This document shows, piece after piece, positions 11,101 to 21,166 of a stretch of DNA of 64,000 nucleotides (the stretch's first letter is position 1; each line of letters begins with the position of its first letter). Both the position numbers and the translations under genes were made by a program. The notes under the pieces are model-generated. The model was given only the letters and a program-made list of their open reading frames with translations. It did no database searches and was not told the DNA's origin. Source of the stretch: Dastarcus helophoroides (taxonomy: Eukaryota; Arthropoda; Insecta; Coleoptera; Bothrideridae); the NCBI GenBank assembly GCA_028583605.1, contig CM053335.1, forward strand, positions 13,671,053 through 13,735,052. Reading direction: 5' to 3'.

Positions 11101-13722
11101 TCCTGCCTACGCTTATGAATTTCAATGATGATGCTTGACTAGAAATGCAAAGTCATAAATAAATATATTTGGACTTTTAAAATTGTTTATTGGAAACTAA
11201 GAAAAATTAATAAACACGAAGATTTTTTTGGTGGAATGGACTGGTCCTTGGGTATCTTCAAAAAAATCCTTCTTGGGTTCAGGAAATAAGTTTTATCCTT
11301 CAATTTTTAAGCACAAAGATAACAAACTATTAATCATGATAAATAAGGTGCATTAATGTCTTAAAAGGATCAGGGATTTAGAAATGATGACGACTGCTCT
11401 AATATAAAAGCATAATCCGACGACAGTTGACAGCTGAAATGAAACACGGGAATTCCCCGAATCGTAAACACGAAGAAAATGAAGTACTATCAGATTTTGT
11501 TTTGCCCTTGCAGTCGGCAGCACTTGTCCCACTGGTACGAAATTTCGTCAATGTGAAAGAGAAGGAAAGGAACATTCATTGGAGCGAATGAGACAGATAT
11601 CAGCGCGATAACTACCACGCAAGGGAGCAGCGAGTCCTGTTTTATATGCGCGTTTAAGACTCGAAATTTAAATGAACATTAGAATTCGTGCTATTGCGCG
11701 AGTGCGCGAGGCCCCCTACAAGAGCGAGGCCCCGGGCGGTTGTCCTGCTGGCCATCCCCAAAGGCCGCCCCTGCTCGCAGGAACTAATGGCATTAAGCCC
11801 CCCAAGGGCAAGATTCTTGAGGCGTACTAGACAGTCGGAGACAGCAAATTCCTGTGCGGTTCAACCTGACACAGTGAGGACTTCTGTCTACGGAGACTCT
11901 TTTTTTTATAGAACTTCCAAGTTATGGAACTTGTTACCGGAAGGAATTTTTCCCAAAAATTACAACCTATCCTTGTTTAAAAAGGGGGTTCATCGTCATC
12001 TATCCTTGTTTCCGCATCTTACTCGCTTTGAAGGCATAATAGGGTTACCCTTTCCGAGTGGATTAATCTTTTTAAAAAAATACGATCATATGTTTAGCTG
12101 CCTAGCGATTCTCCAGTTAATATATTGGGTAGCAAAGTTACACCTTATCGCGTCAGATGGCGCTGTTAGACCATTATATTAAAAGCATTCAACTTGCAAA
12201 GTTACGCTAAGGTTGTGTCCTATCATTAAATTTCGTTGTCGTCGCTGTCAGATCATTTATTTTACATAATCAACTGAGAAGGGTTATTTAGAGTCTCTGA
12301 ATATTATATTAGTTTTGGGTATATCTAGGACAAAACGTATCCTATTAAGGAATCTGTCTAGCAACGTACACCTTCACCATTTTTCGTTAAAATCAATTAA
12401 TTAAACAGTGAAAAGCCAACAATTTTACATTGATATGTTAAACAGGATTAAGTTTAAGTTTACCACAGAACGAGAAAAAAATCAATATGGGTGTAATCTG
12501 CTTTTTCAAATTTTGACTTTAATTCAAAATTTCCACCTCTTGAGATATTTGAGATTTACTTCAAATGCTTTTCTATAAACAAGTTTCTAAAAATTGAAAT
12601 ACAAACCTTGTCCCCTGAAACCAAGAAAGATTAAAAAACACAACAGAGGTTGCTCTAACCCATTTCGATACCCAAGCTATCATCTTCAGAGAGACACTAG
12701 TGTCTCTCTATCCACCAAAAAAAAATTCCAAACTTTGAAACTGTTCTCAAAATTGAGAGTTTACAGTTTCTAAGTTTTTTCCAAATGTTCACTTCAAGTT
12801 CATTCAAATGCAAAGAAGAATTGTTTTAGAATGTTTGTTTTTAGAAATTTCGACTTCAATTTCCGAATTTCGACTTTTTTTTGGAAATAACTAAACTGAG
12901 TTCGATTTTCTCCCTTAATTGTGTCTGAATTGGTCATTTATTGTTGCAGACATATTGCAATTATCCCCAATTTAACTCCATCCTTGCAAAGGATAGTGAT
13001 TTATAAATTTACACAACAGGAGATTCTTCCGGAAGATGGGACGGTATTTTACATCGTTGCGATCATATGGATTCTATTGGGACTATTTGCGGATTTTTGC
13101 CTAGGAAATATAGTTGTATTAGATCTCGAAAACGTCAATTTTAAAATACTTTTAAAACATACCCCGACTCTGATCAGATTTCTCAAAGACTTGGTAAGAA
13201 TATGCCTCCAAAACGTCATTTCAGTATAGATGGTACTTCCAGCATAGTATGAAGCTGCGTCTTAAAACAATTAATTTCATTAATTGCCCACCATTTATGG
13301 ATCAAGTTCTGTTAATAACAAAAGCTGTGATGCCTTCCAAAATATTCTCAAGGGTGAGTTTCTACCCCATAACTGGAATTAGCTACTTGATTTCGGCTTC
13401 CAGATTCAAATACACGGTTCTTTGCAAGATTTGCACCAGTGCGTTCCAAAGGAGTATCTACCGTCCGACTATGGGGGAAACCAGCGCTCCATGGAAGAAA
13501 TACACGGTACAATTTTTCTCAAAGTTCGACCGCTTCAACTTAATTATGTTTCCAGAACGAATGTGCGCCGAATTGGAGAAAGAAGAATACGAAAAATACT
13601 TCGCCATAAACTCGAGACTAACGCAAGACCTCTTGAGGGAGTTCTTAAAAACCAGAGACGATTACTTCGATGGGGACGAGTTTGGCACTCGGGGCACTTT
13701 TAGAAAATTGGAAGTCGACTGA
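2119..13722 (+). CDS. CRAL-TRIO (SEC14) lipid-transfer protein, six exons
   Basis: Exons 2119-2281, 2329-2488, 12950-13193, 13243-13353, 13404-13506 and 13556-13722 join in frame (948 nt, 315 aa, stop TGA). The family binds small lipids such as tocopherol, retinoids or phosphoinositides in the cytosol and moves them between membranes; this protein's ligand is unknown. Residues 1-107 form the helical N-terminal region (MNIEKAKETVYDLLKLKYKF at exon 2 is typical). The SEC14 fold runs from about 108 to 255 and includes NFINCPPF (200-207) and the terminal block LPSDYGG (245-251). The C-terminus GTFRKLEVD is a usual ending in insect members, and the length is normal for them. All introns are GT-AG and 47-50 bp, except intron 2 (about 10.5 kb), which is full of repeats. 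An internal Met at 2140 could be the start if transcription begins at the TATA-predicted site. I cannot name the ortholog among the many insect paralogs. Confidence 0.93.
3206..5870 (+). repeat. Tandem array, ~445-bp unit, six copies
   Basis: The anchor phrase GAGGTATTTTTATATTTTG followed by a (C/T)TGAC-type phrase recurs at about 3206, 3645, 4091, 4546, 4988, 5425 and 5851, giving steps of 426-455 bp. Each unit consists of shorter phrases such as TTTCGACTTATTTTGAAAA. Units are most alike in the middle and decay at both ends, as expected for an array expanded by unequal exchange. The short open frames inside are repeats of one another and not genes. Confidence 0.8.
5871..7490 (+). repeat. Degenerate TTTCGAAATTT low-complexity DNA
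   Basis: Irregular phrases of the same vocabulary as the preceding array (TTTTGACTTTTT, TTTCGACTTTTTT, AAAATTTCCAC) without a fixed long period. T-rich on this strand. No gene seen. Confidence 0.75.
7561..7699 (-). repeat. Dispersed repeat, first piece (interrupted)
   Basis: Matches the reverse complement of about 47540-47665, including the phrases CTGTAAGATGGCGAT and TAGTTCGGATAAA. It breaks off at a foldback element and resumes at 8085. The 47 kb copy is uninterrupted here and shows the pre-insertion order. Strand is set relative to the 47 kb copy taken as +. Confidence 0.7.
7700..8078. mobile_element. Foldback/MITE copy related to 22335-22998
   Basis: Shares long stretches with the 22.3-23.0 kb element, for example AACCGGTATTTGGTTTCC and TGCATGAATTTGTAGTCTAG. 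It sits inside the dispersed repeat between TTAATTA-like flanks (left AACTTAATTA, right GAATTAATTA), consistent with a short AT-rich target duplication. It has no coding capacity. The class is unknown. Confidence 0.65.
8085..8140 (-). repeat. Dispersed repeat, second piece
   Basis: Continuation of the repeat at 7561-7699. It matches the reverse complement of about 47480-47530 (GAATGATGTTTTGTTCAAAT is shared) and ends where the LINE fragment begins. Confidence 0.65.
8146..8404 (+). pseudogene. LINE reverse-transcriptase C-terminus, 5' part
   Basis: Encodes the C-terminal end of a non-LTR retrotransposon ORF2, downstream of the reverse-transcriptase catalytic core: phrases such as LAYCSHVWTSAP, LDSIQNRAIRLI and LSLFYKYYHG are typical of jockey/CR1-type elements in insects. 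It is 5'-truncated, as LINE copies usually are. The frame stops at 8404, where a hAT-like element was inserted, and resumes in the same codon phase at 11781 (YYHGTCSQ before, ELMAL after). It lies in an intron of the CRAL-TRIO gene, in the same orientation, and is not expected to be functional. Confidence 0.85.
8405..11773. mobile_element. hAT-like non-autonomous DNA transposon, 3.4 kb
   Basis: Both ends carry the inverted terminus CAGGGGCGGCCTT, a hAT-type terminus. Flanks are TTCGCAGG (8397-8404) and CTCGCAGG (11774-11781), an 8-bp target duplication with one mismatch; 8 bp is the hAT hallmark. Removing the element restores the LINE reading frame at the junction. The interior has no transposase. 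It is mostly TTTCGAAATTT-type low-complexity DNA (8620-11030), with a fragment of the palindromic repeat family near 11230-11265 and GC-rich sub-terminal segments. Confidence 0.8.
11774..12070 (+). pseudogene. LINE C-terminus, 3' part
   Basis: Continues the LINE interrupted at 8404. Phrases RTSVYGDSFFYRTSKLWNLL, FPKNYNLSLFKK and VHRHLSLFPH are the extreme C-terminus found in jockey/CR1-type ORF2. It ends in an A-rich tail (TTTTTAAAAAAA at about 12068), after which the older dispersed repeat resumes. A second copy of the same 3' end is at 39943-40215. Confidence 0.85.
12076..12275 (-). repeat. Dispersed repeat, third piece
   Basis: Matches the reverse complement of about 47271-47475, including TATTGGGTAGCAAAGTT and GATGGCGCTGT. 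Together with 7561-7699 and 8085-8140 it reconstitutes the uninterrupted order seen at 47 kb, showing that the LINE landed between the second and third pieces. Confidence 0.7.
12590..12722. repeat. Palindromic repeat family, half copy
   Basis: One arm of the dispersed palindrome seen in fuller form at 26951 and 47827: CTTGTCCCCTGAAACCAAG, then AAGATTAAAAAACACAACA, then GCTATCATCTTCAGAGAGA. The second arm is missing. It lies about 230 bp before exon 3 of the CRAL-TRIO gene. Confidence 0.75.
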
Positions 13723-13772
13723 TTGCTATTTTATCTGGATTGTAACATAGTAAAAAAATATAGATTTTTATT

Positions 13773-14201
13773 CCTTAGAGGATTCTGGATTTTCTGGATT
13801 CTGGATTCGTTGTGGGTTGCCTAAAGTTTAGGCCAGCACTTATGCCACCCTTTCCGGGCCCATTGTGCTATCTCCGTGATTGAGGTGTCCTTGGTCATTC
13901 ATTCAGCCATCCAACCTTGTTGAGAAACTGAAGAACGTCCCTTGGATGCGCCTCTCTCAAACTGGCCACACTAGGCCAGAAGTCCCCCAGCGTGGATCCT
14001 CTGATAGATGCTAGTACCGGGCAGTGACACATCACGTGCTCGACACTCTCATCTTCTTCTAAACACCCTCTGCAGCTCGGGTCGTTTATAATTCCCATTC
14101 TGTGGAGGTGTTTGTTTAATCGACAGTGACTTGTCCATATCCCTATAAGTTTCCTGAAATTATTCCTTGAGAGTTGTAGGCATAATATCCCTTAGAGGAT
14201 T
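13773..14201 (-). mobile_element. Truncated LINE (R1/I-like) with 12-bp target duplication
   Basis: The element occupies 13785-14189 between two copies of CCTTAGAGGATT (13773-13784 and 14190-14201). On the minus strand it encodes the end of a LINE ORF2 with an RNase H-type tail and a Cys/His cluster: SHCRLNKHLHRMG, then CRGCLEEDESVEHVMCHCP, ending NKVGWLNE and stop at 13895. Its 3' end (low coordinates) carries AATCCAG-type short repeats. It begins 62 bp after the CRAL-TRIO stop codon, so it probably interrupts that gene's 3' UTR in antisense orientation. Confidence 0.85.
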
Positions 14202-16128
14202 AGCCGCAACACTTTGAAGTTATTAGGTTGATTTAAAAGAAAAATTCTCTCAAATATCGATTATTAGGAAATCGAGAACAAAACAAAAATAATCGAGCTG
14301 TTTTAGGAATTTTGTCAATTTGGTTAAATTTTCTTGAATTTAAGTTTCCACCCTGTATATGCAGCGTTGAGAACGCAAATTAGCGCAAGGGAGACGCGTC
14401 ATGCTCACGCTAAATTATAAGGTTACCCCCTATCAAGGGTCGCTCAACGCGCCCAAGTTTTCACTTCAAAAATCGCCTATTGATAAATCATCTGATTTAT
14501 TACAAGAAAGGAAACAACACAGCGGAGTTATTGGTAATTCGTGTTTACTGAAAGCGAATTTTCGAGTCAAAATATTTCCGTTTCGACCATTAAACAAAAG
14601 CAAATCATTAAGGATAACAATCTAGGCTAATAAATCGCTATAACATGACACATATTCGCTTCCTAATCCGACCGCATCAATAGAATTTTTGATACATCGA
14701 AATACAAAACTTGGCAGAGTTCCGTCCGCCTTCGCCTTCGAATAAAACAACTTCGAGAATAAGTGGAACGCAGATATTCCCTCGAACATTTTCAGTCGAA
14801 TTCACGAAATTTGTAGAAAAGCCGACAATAACACGAATCGATATATCTTCGAAATGCCGTCGCAACGATCGCAATGAATAAACGTCAAAAGCAAACTTGG
14901 TCACCCGAATTATGTCGTAGGGGATCGAACGTCGAGTTTCAATTTCCCGTCTTTCGGTAGTTGGAAGTTGCAAGCAACAAGCATTTCGCTTCATTTTTAG
15001 GTTCACGTAACTCTTGTTACGTGGAATAATCGACTCGAGAAAAATGGTGGATGCGCCGGAATTTTATCGATTTATTGAAACTCGTTTTGGAATTACTTGA
15101 CCTCACATCCCAAAATATCACCAAAATAAAGTAAGGCACAACCGAGATCGCTTGACTGTGAGTGACAAGCTTGTTCGATAAAATCGTTGCAATCGATAAA
15201 AAACTAATTTCCTGATGAGGCCGGGACTTGAAACGTTAACCGTAGCTCAGAACCGATGACAATGCATCATTTTAAATCAATCATGATAGCGAAAATGATG
15301 TTTCGACAAATGAATTTTGGTGGAACGTTGTTTTCAAAAATTCAAATACAAATATTGTCCCCTGAAACATAGGAAATCCCTCTGAAGATGATAGTTTGGC
15401 TATCGAAACGTGTTGTGTTTTTTAATGATTCATGGTTTTACGAGACAAGGTTTGTATTTCAAGTTTCGACAAATGAAAATTTACGTGCCATATTACCTCT
15501 ACCTGTACATCTTACTGCTTGAAAATTCGGCCAACGCTTTTTGACATTTTGTTGTTTTAATTGTTGATAAAGTTTAACAGTTATGACGTTTATCATCAAC
15601 CCAGCTCACAGATTTTCCCGGTTTGGAATCTTTCCTGTTAAAGTTGGAAACTTTGCCGGCTGAGATGTTATTCAGAAAGTGGGGTAAAGTACCAAAATGG
15701 GGGATTATTTCTCTTGCGATATTTTCCGTTGAAACATATTACATTTTGGACAAAGGAAGAAGTAAGAGATCAAAGATTTCGAGCGCGAAGTTTACAGATA
15801 AGTTAGCAAAAATTGCTTTGTTATTCGAATTGCGCCGCGGTTGTGTTGAACAATATCTAGCGTGTTTCCTGAAACATTCTCTGCTGGAAGTTAGCGGGTT
15901 ATTTAGGGGATTTGTTGCCTTTAAATTCTAAGGGAGGAAATTGGAGGAAAACGGATACAAACATACATTTTCGCTTACTGTTTTTTTTAATCAGATAGAA
16001 TATTGAATAAGGGGCAACGTGTATAGAAACCAAAATACTTGCGTAAATGTCATAAGTAGCTTTCGTTTGGCATTTATTATACTCGTATAAACGTAAAAGG
16101 ATTTAGCTAGTTTTTTTAATAGTTAAAC
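14202..16128. other. Non-coding region without recognised gene
   Basis: Fairly complex sequence. Open frames of 74-109 codons (14401-14625, 14677-15006, 15623-15931) show no domain, splice pattern or codon signature I trust. A palindromic-family copy lies at 15333-15462. CTGATGA and GAAAC motifs at 15212-15234 resemble a catalytic RNA core but lack a good stem II. Confidence 0.4.
15333..15462. repeat. Palindromic repeat family, short copy
   Basis: Runs from AATACAAATATTGTCCCC to GACAAGGTTTGTATTTCAA, its reversed counterpart. The centre has lost much of one arm. It includes CTGAAGA, a GATAG/CTATC stem and GAAAC at 15382-15409. Confidence 0.7.
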
Positions 16129-16170
16129 CAGTGGTTCCCGACCTCCTTTTGCCAGCGACATACTTTTAAA
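16129..16170. mobile_element. Possible hAT-type terminus fragment
   Basis: CAGTGGTTCCCGACCTCC followed by TTTTGCCAGCGACAT resembles the widespread hAT terminus with core CAGTGGTTCCCAACC. I could not find a matching opposite end or target duplication nearby. Confidence 0.35.
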
Positions 16171-18850
16171 TTCTGCGTCACGTAAAAACTCTTGGAGCAA
16201 AAGTAACAAGGCTTATATATACAATCTATTGTTATTGCAAAACAAATTTTATTTTTATCTAAATTTTCGAAAAAGATCAAACATTGAAATAAATCGAAAT
16301 GTTTAACCATTTCAAAAAAATCGAAATGTTTAACCATTTCAAAAAAAGCGAAATGTAAAACAAGTAGAATTAAAAAAATACATAAATAACTGTATAAAAA
16401 AGTTGAAATTTCTAAGAAAAGTCGAAATTTTTGGGAGAAAAGTCGAAATCTTAAGAAAAAGTTCCAATTTTCTAAAAAAAATGGAAATTTTCAGAAACAT
16501 TTAAAATTATGAAAAGAATTGGAATTTTCAAATAAATGCATATTCAAAAAGATAAACCAAATTTACAAATAAGTCGAATTGTCGGAACAAAAGTCGTAAT
16601 TTTTAAAAAAGGTTAAATTCTCCAAAAGGACGAAATTTTTAAAAATACTTAAAATTTCGAGAAAAAGGAAAAATCTTGAAAAATAAACATTTTCAAAAAG
16701 TGAAAATTTTTAAAAAGCCAGCATTTTTAAAGAAAAGTTTGAAGTTATTAAAAATAAAAGTTTCGACAAAATCACAATTTCTAAAAAACTCAACATTTTA
16801 AAAAGGTTTAGACCTTTCAAGAGAATCAAAATGTTTAAAAAAGTAGAATCTAGAAAATAAATGAATAAAGAAACTGTATAAAAAAGTTGAAATTCCAAGG
16901 AAAGGTCGAAATTTTTGAATAAAAAGTCGAAATCTTGAGAAAAAGTCCCAATTTTCTAAAAAAAAAAATGGAAATTTTCAGTAACATTCAAAATTTTGAG
17001 AAAAGTGGGAATTTCCAAAAAAAGTCAATACTCAACAAAATAGATTAAATTTACGAATAAATCGAATTGTCGAAAGGAAGTCAAAATTTCCAGAAATACT
17101 CAAAATTTCGAAAAAAAGGTGGTCTTAAAAATAAACATTTTCAAAAGGTAAGAATTTTTAAAAGTTGAAATTTTGAAAAAGTCGAAATTTTAAGGAAGAC
17201 GAAATTTTGAAAAAGACGAATTATTAAAAAAAAATCGAAATTTTTAAAAAGTCGAAGTTTTGAGAAAGACGAAATTTTGAAAAGAAACCGAAATTTTAAA
17301 AAAAATCGAAATTTTGAAAAAGTCTAAATTTTGATAAAATCGAAATTTTGAAAAAAATCGAAATTTTGAAAAGGTCGAAATTTTGAAAAAATCGAAGTTT
17401 TAAAAAGTCGAAATTTTGAAAAAATTGAAGTTTTAAAAAAGTCGAAATTTTAAAAGTCGAAATTTTGAAAAAATCGAAAATTTAAGAAAGACAAAATTTT
17501 GAAAAAGACGAATTATTAAAAAAATCGAAATTTTTAGAGTCGAAGTTTTGAGAAAGATGAAATTTTGAAAAAAAAACCGAAATTTTGAAAAAATCAAAAT
17601 TTTGAAAAGGTCTTAATTTTAATAAAATCGAAATTTTGAAAGTCAAAATTTCGAAAAAGTCGAAATTTTAAAAAAATCGAAGTTTAAAAAAGTGGAAATT
17701 TTGAAAAAAGTTGAAATTTTAAGGAAGACAAAATTTTTAAAAATCGAAATTTTGAAAAAGTGAAATTTTCACGTCTAAATTTTAAAAAAGTCGAAATTTT
17801 GAAAAAGTCGAAGTTTTAAGAAAGACGAAATTTTGAAAACGTCAAGATTTTGAAAAGGTCTAAATTTTGAAAAAAAAGAAATTTTGAAAAAGTCTAAATT
17901 TTAAAAAAGTCGAAATTTTGAAAAAATCGAAGTTTTAAAAAGGTCGAAATTTTAAAAAAGTCGAAGTTTTAAAAAAGACAAAATTTTGAAAGGGTCTAAA
18001 TTTTGAAAAAAAAAAGAAATTTTGAAAAAGTCAAAATTTTGAAAAGGCTGAAATTTTGAAAAAGTCGAAATTTTGAAAAAATCGAAGCTTGAAAAAGATC
18101 GAAATTTTGAAAAAGTTGAAATTTTAAAAAAAATCGAAGCTTTAAAATGGTCGAAATTTTGAAAAAGTTGAAATTTTGAGAAAGACGAAATTTTGGAAAA
18201 AGTCGAAATTTTAAGTAAGACGAAATTTTGAATAATCGAAATTTTGAAGAAGTCGAAATTTTCACGTCCAAATTTTAAAAAAGTCGAAATTTTGAAAAAA
18301 TCGAAGTTTTAAAAATTCAAAATTTTGAAAATCGAAGTTTTGAGGAAGACGAAATTTTGAAAAAAAATAAATTTTGAAAGTCAAAATCTTGAAAAAGTCG
18401 AAACTTTCAAAAAGTCTAAATTTTGAAAAAGTTAGGATTTCGAAAAAATCGAAGTTTTAAAAAAAGGCAAAATTTTAAAAAGTCAAAGTTTTCAGAAAAC
18501 CTAAATTTTGAAAAGGTCTAAATTTTAATAAAGTCGTTTTGTCTAAATTTTCGAAAAAGTTTAAACATTTCAATAAAATAGAAATGTTTCAGCAACTAGA
18601 ATTTAAAAAATACTAAAATAACTGTATAACAAGTTGAAATTTCAAAAAAAAAATCGAAATTTTTGAAAAAAAATGTCTAGATCTTAGAAAAAAGTCCAGA
18701 TTTTCTAAAAAAAAAATGGAAATTTTCAGAAGCATTCAAAATTTTGAGAAAAATTGAAATTTCCAAAAAAACGAATATTTAAAAAGATTAACCAAATTTA
18801 CAAATAAGTCGAATTGTGGGAACAAAAGTCGAAATTTTTAAAAAAGTCAA

Positions 18851-19040
18851 CGAAACGCGTTAGAGCAACCTTTGTTGCGTTTTTTAATCTTTCTTGGTTG
18901 CTCTAACGGGTTTGAACAGCCAAGATATCATCTTCAGAGAGATACTTCCCTCTGAAGATAATAGCTTGGCTGTCGAAACGCTTTAGAGCAACCTTTGTTG
19001 TGTTTTTTAATCTTTCTTGGTTTCAGGGGACAAGAAATAT
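18851..19040. repeat. Palindromic repeat family, rearranged copy
   Basis: Contains two right-arm segments (AAACGCGTTAGAGCAACC, TTTTTAATCTTTCTTGGTT) and one left arm meeting at AGAGAGATACTTCCCTCTGAAG. The order suggests a partial duplication of one arm. Confidence 0.7.
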
Positions 19041-19849
19041 TTCATAAAAATCGAAATGTTGAAAAAAGTAGAATTTAAAAAATACATAAATAAATAACTT
19101 TATAAAAAAGTTGAAATTTCGAAAAAAAATCTCGAGAGAAAGAGTTGAAATTTCGAAAAAAAAGTCGTAATTTTTAAAATCTCGAGAAAAAGACCCCTGA
19201 TTTTCAAAAAAAAAAGTAAAAATTTTCAGAAACAATTGGAACTTTGAGAAAAATCGACATTTTCAATAAAAACGAAATTTTTCAGAATAAAAAAGGTCAT
19301 ATTTACAAGCATTTTCGAAAAAAAGTTGAAAATTTCTTAAAAATTCAGAACCTTTTTCGCATTTCAATGTGTTTTTTCTAATTTTGGATATTTTGAAAAG
19401 CGGACTAAATTTTCAAAAATATTGAACTCTTTGAAGTCAAAAATTTTAAGAAATTTGAAATTAAAAAAATCATAAGTTTTAGAGAACTCAAGATTTGATT
19501 ATCGAAATTTTCAGAAAAGTTCGAATTTAAAAAAAAATCGTATGTTTGAAGGTCAGGCAAAATAAGAAGTCGAAATTACAAAAAAAAAAACATAATTTTG
19601 ATAGAAGTCACAATTTTTAAAAAGGTCGAAATTTTCAGGAATAAACAAAATTTCTAGAAAAAGACAAAATCTTGAAAATTCAAAATTTTCAAAACAAAAA
19701 TTTTTAAAAAGCCACAACTTAAAGAAAAAGTTGAAGGTATCAGAGATAAAAATTTTAAGAAAAAAGACAGTCTCGAAAAAAATCACAATTTTCGAAAAAG
19801 TTTAAATATTTCAAGAAAATTGAAATGTTTAGAAAAATAGAACCGAAAA

Positions 19850-20270
19850 AATAAATCAATAAATAACTTTGTTGAAAAGTTCACAATTTTCGAAAAAGCT
19901 TAAATATTTGAAGAAAATTGAATTGTTTAGAAAAATAGAACTGAAAAAATAAATAAATTTGTTGAAAAGTTCACAATTTTCAAAAAAGTTTAAATATTTC
20001 AAGAAAATTAGAATGTTTAGAAAAATAGAGCTGAAAAAATAAATCAATAAATAACTTTGTTGAACCGTTCACGATTTTCGAAAAAGTTTAAATATTTCAA
20101 GAAAATTAGAATGTTTAAAAAAATAGAACTGAAAAAATAAATCAATAAATAACTTTGTTGAACCGTTCACGATTTTCGAAAAAGTTTAAATATTTCAAGA
20201 AAAATGAAATATTTAGAAAAATAGCACTCGAAAAATAAATCAATAAATAACTTTGTTGAAAAGTTGAAAT
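19850..20270 (+). repeat. Tandem array, ~97-bp unit
   Basis: AATAAATCAATAAATAAC recurs at about 19852, 20040, 20141 and 20238, with a degenerate copy near 19948 (steps of 92-101 bp). Units also carry TTTCGAAAAAGTTTAAATAT. The four or five units are highly similar, so the expansion is recent. Confidence 0.75.
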
Positions 20271-20979
20271 TTGTAAAAAAAGTCAAATTTTGGAAAAATG
20301 GAAATTTCCAAATAAGTGGAAATTTTGAAGTGTCAGAATTTTCAAAATAAGTCGAAATCTTCAAAAACAATAGAGATTAAAAAAAATCGAAATTTTCAAA
20401 AGGTTTTAGTGGTTGAAAAAAATAACAATTCGAGAAAAAATCCAAATGAGAATTAATTTTTTTGTAAAAAAGGTCAAATTTTAAAGTCAACATTTTCAAA
20501 ACAATCAAATTTCCAGAAAAAAGTCGAAATTTCGAGATTAAAGTTAGAATTACGAGAACAAAGTCGAAATGTCGAGAAAAAGGTCGAAATTTCTAATTTT
20601 CCAAAAATAAAATGGAAACTTTCCGAAACAATCAAGATTTTGAGAAAAATCTGAGTTATTAAAAAAATGGAACCTTTCAACAAAAAAATAAATCAAATTT
20701 ACGAATAAGTCAGATTGCCGAAAAAAATTAAAATTTTCGAAAAAAGTCAAAATTTAAAGTTTGACTAAAATACCTTTTTTGCATTTCAATATTTTTTTTA
20801 TTTTAAGAAATGGTGCATATGCAAAAAAATTAAACTTTTTAAAAAGAGTCGAAATTTTCAAAACAGTTGAAATTAGAAAAATCATGTTTTAGAAGAGTCA
20901 AAATTTGCATGTTAAAATTTTCAAAAAATTTCGAAATTTTAAATAAACTGATATGTTTGAAGGTCAAGTAAATTTACTG

Positions 20980-21166
20980 AAATACAGAACTTGTCCCCTG
21001 AAACCAAGAAAGATTAAAAAGCACAACAAAGGTTTTCGACAGCAAAGCTGTCATTTTCAGAGAGATACCTTTGTTGTGTTTTTTTAATCTTTCTTGGTTA
21101 CAGGGGACAAGTTCTTTATTTCAATTTTTGAAGATAACCAAGGACCAGTCCCTTCCACCAAAAGTA
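20980..21166. repeat. Palindromic repeat family copy
   Basis: Left arm AACTTGTCCCCTGAAACCAA and right arm TTGGTTACAGGGGACAAGTT meet at a shortened centre. The outer right flank GATAACCAAGGACCAGTCC and CTTCCACCAAAA is the family's outer end. Confidence 0.8.

Larger units (their letters stand above)
2489..12949 (+). other. Intron 2 of the CRAL-TRIO gene (10.5 kb, repeat-filled)
   Basis: The donor GGGTAAGT at 2489 and the acceptor TTGTTGCAG ending at 12949 keep the reading frame (phase 2, completing a glycine codon). Every other intron of this gene is 47-50 bp, so the expansion comes from the tandem array, foldback, LINE and hAT-like insertions listed below. The small open frame at 2503-2826 shows no recognisable domain and is treated as intronic. 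Confidence 0.85.
16350..20760 (+). repeat. Purine-rich GTCGAAATTTT low-complexity block
   Basis: About 4.4 kb of A-rich phrases such as AAAAAGTCGAAATTTTGAAA. Between 17160 and 18540 the phrase repeats at about 18-19 bp with single-base drift. It has the opposite strand polarity to 3.2-7.5 kb. All minus-strand open frames here encode F/K/L/N-rich repeats and are artefacts. Confidence 0.85.

Noticed and set aside
13194..13224. A 31-bp intron 3 using the first AG after exon 3
   Set aside because: Too short for insect introns and adds six residues; the AG at 13242 gives 49 bp, like the neighbouring introns.
13249..13722. A single 157-codon reading frame at the end of the CRAL-TRIO gene
   Set aside because: It reads through two introns of about 50 bp; splicing gives far better family agreement (IQIHGSLQDLH, YLPSDYGG).
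15212..15234. CTGATGA...GAAAC as a complete hammerhead ribozyme
   Set aside because: The bases between the motifs do not form a good stem II, and no cleavage strand is visible.
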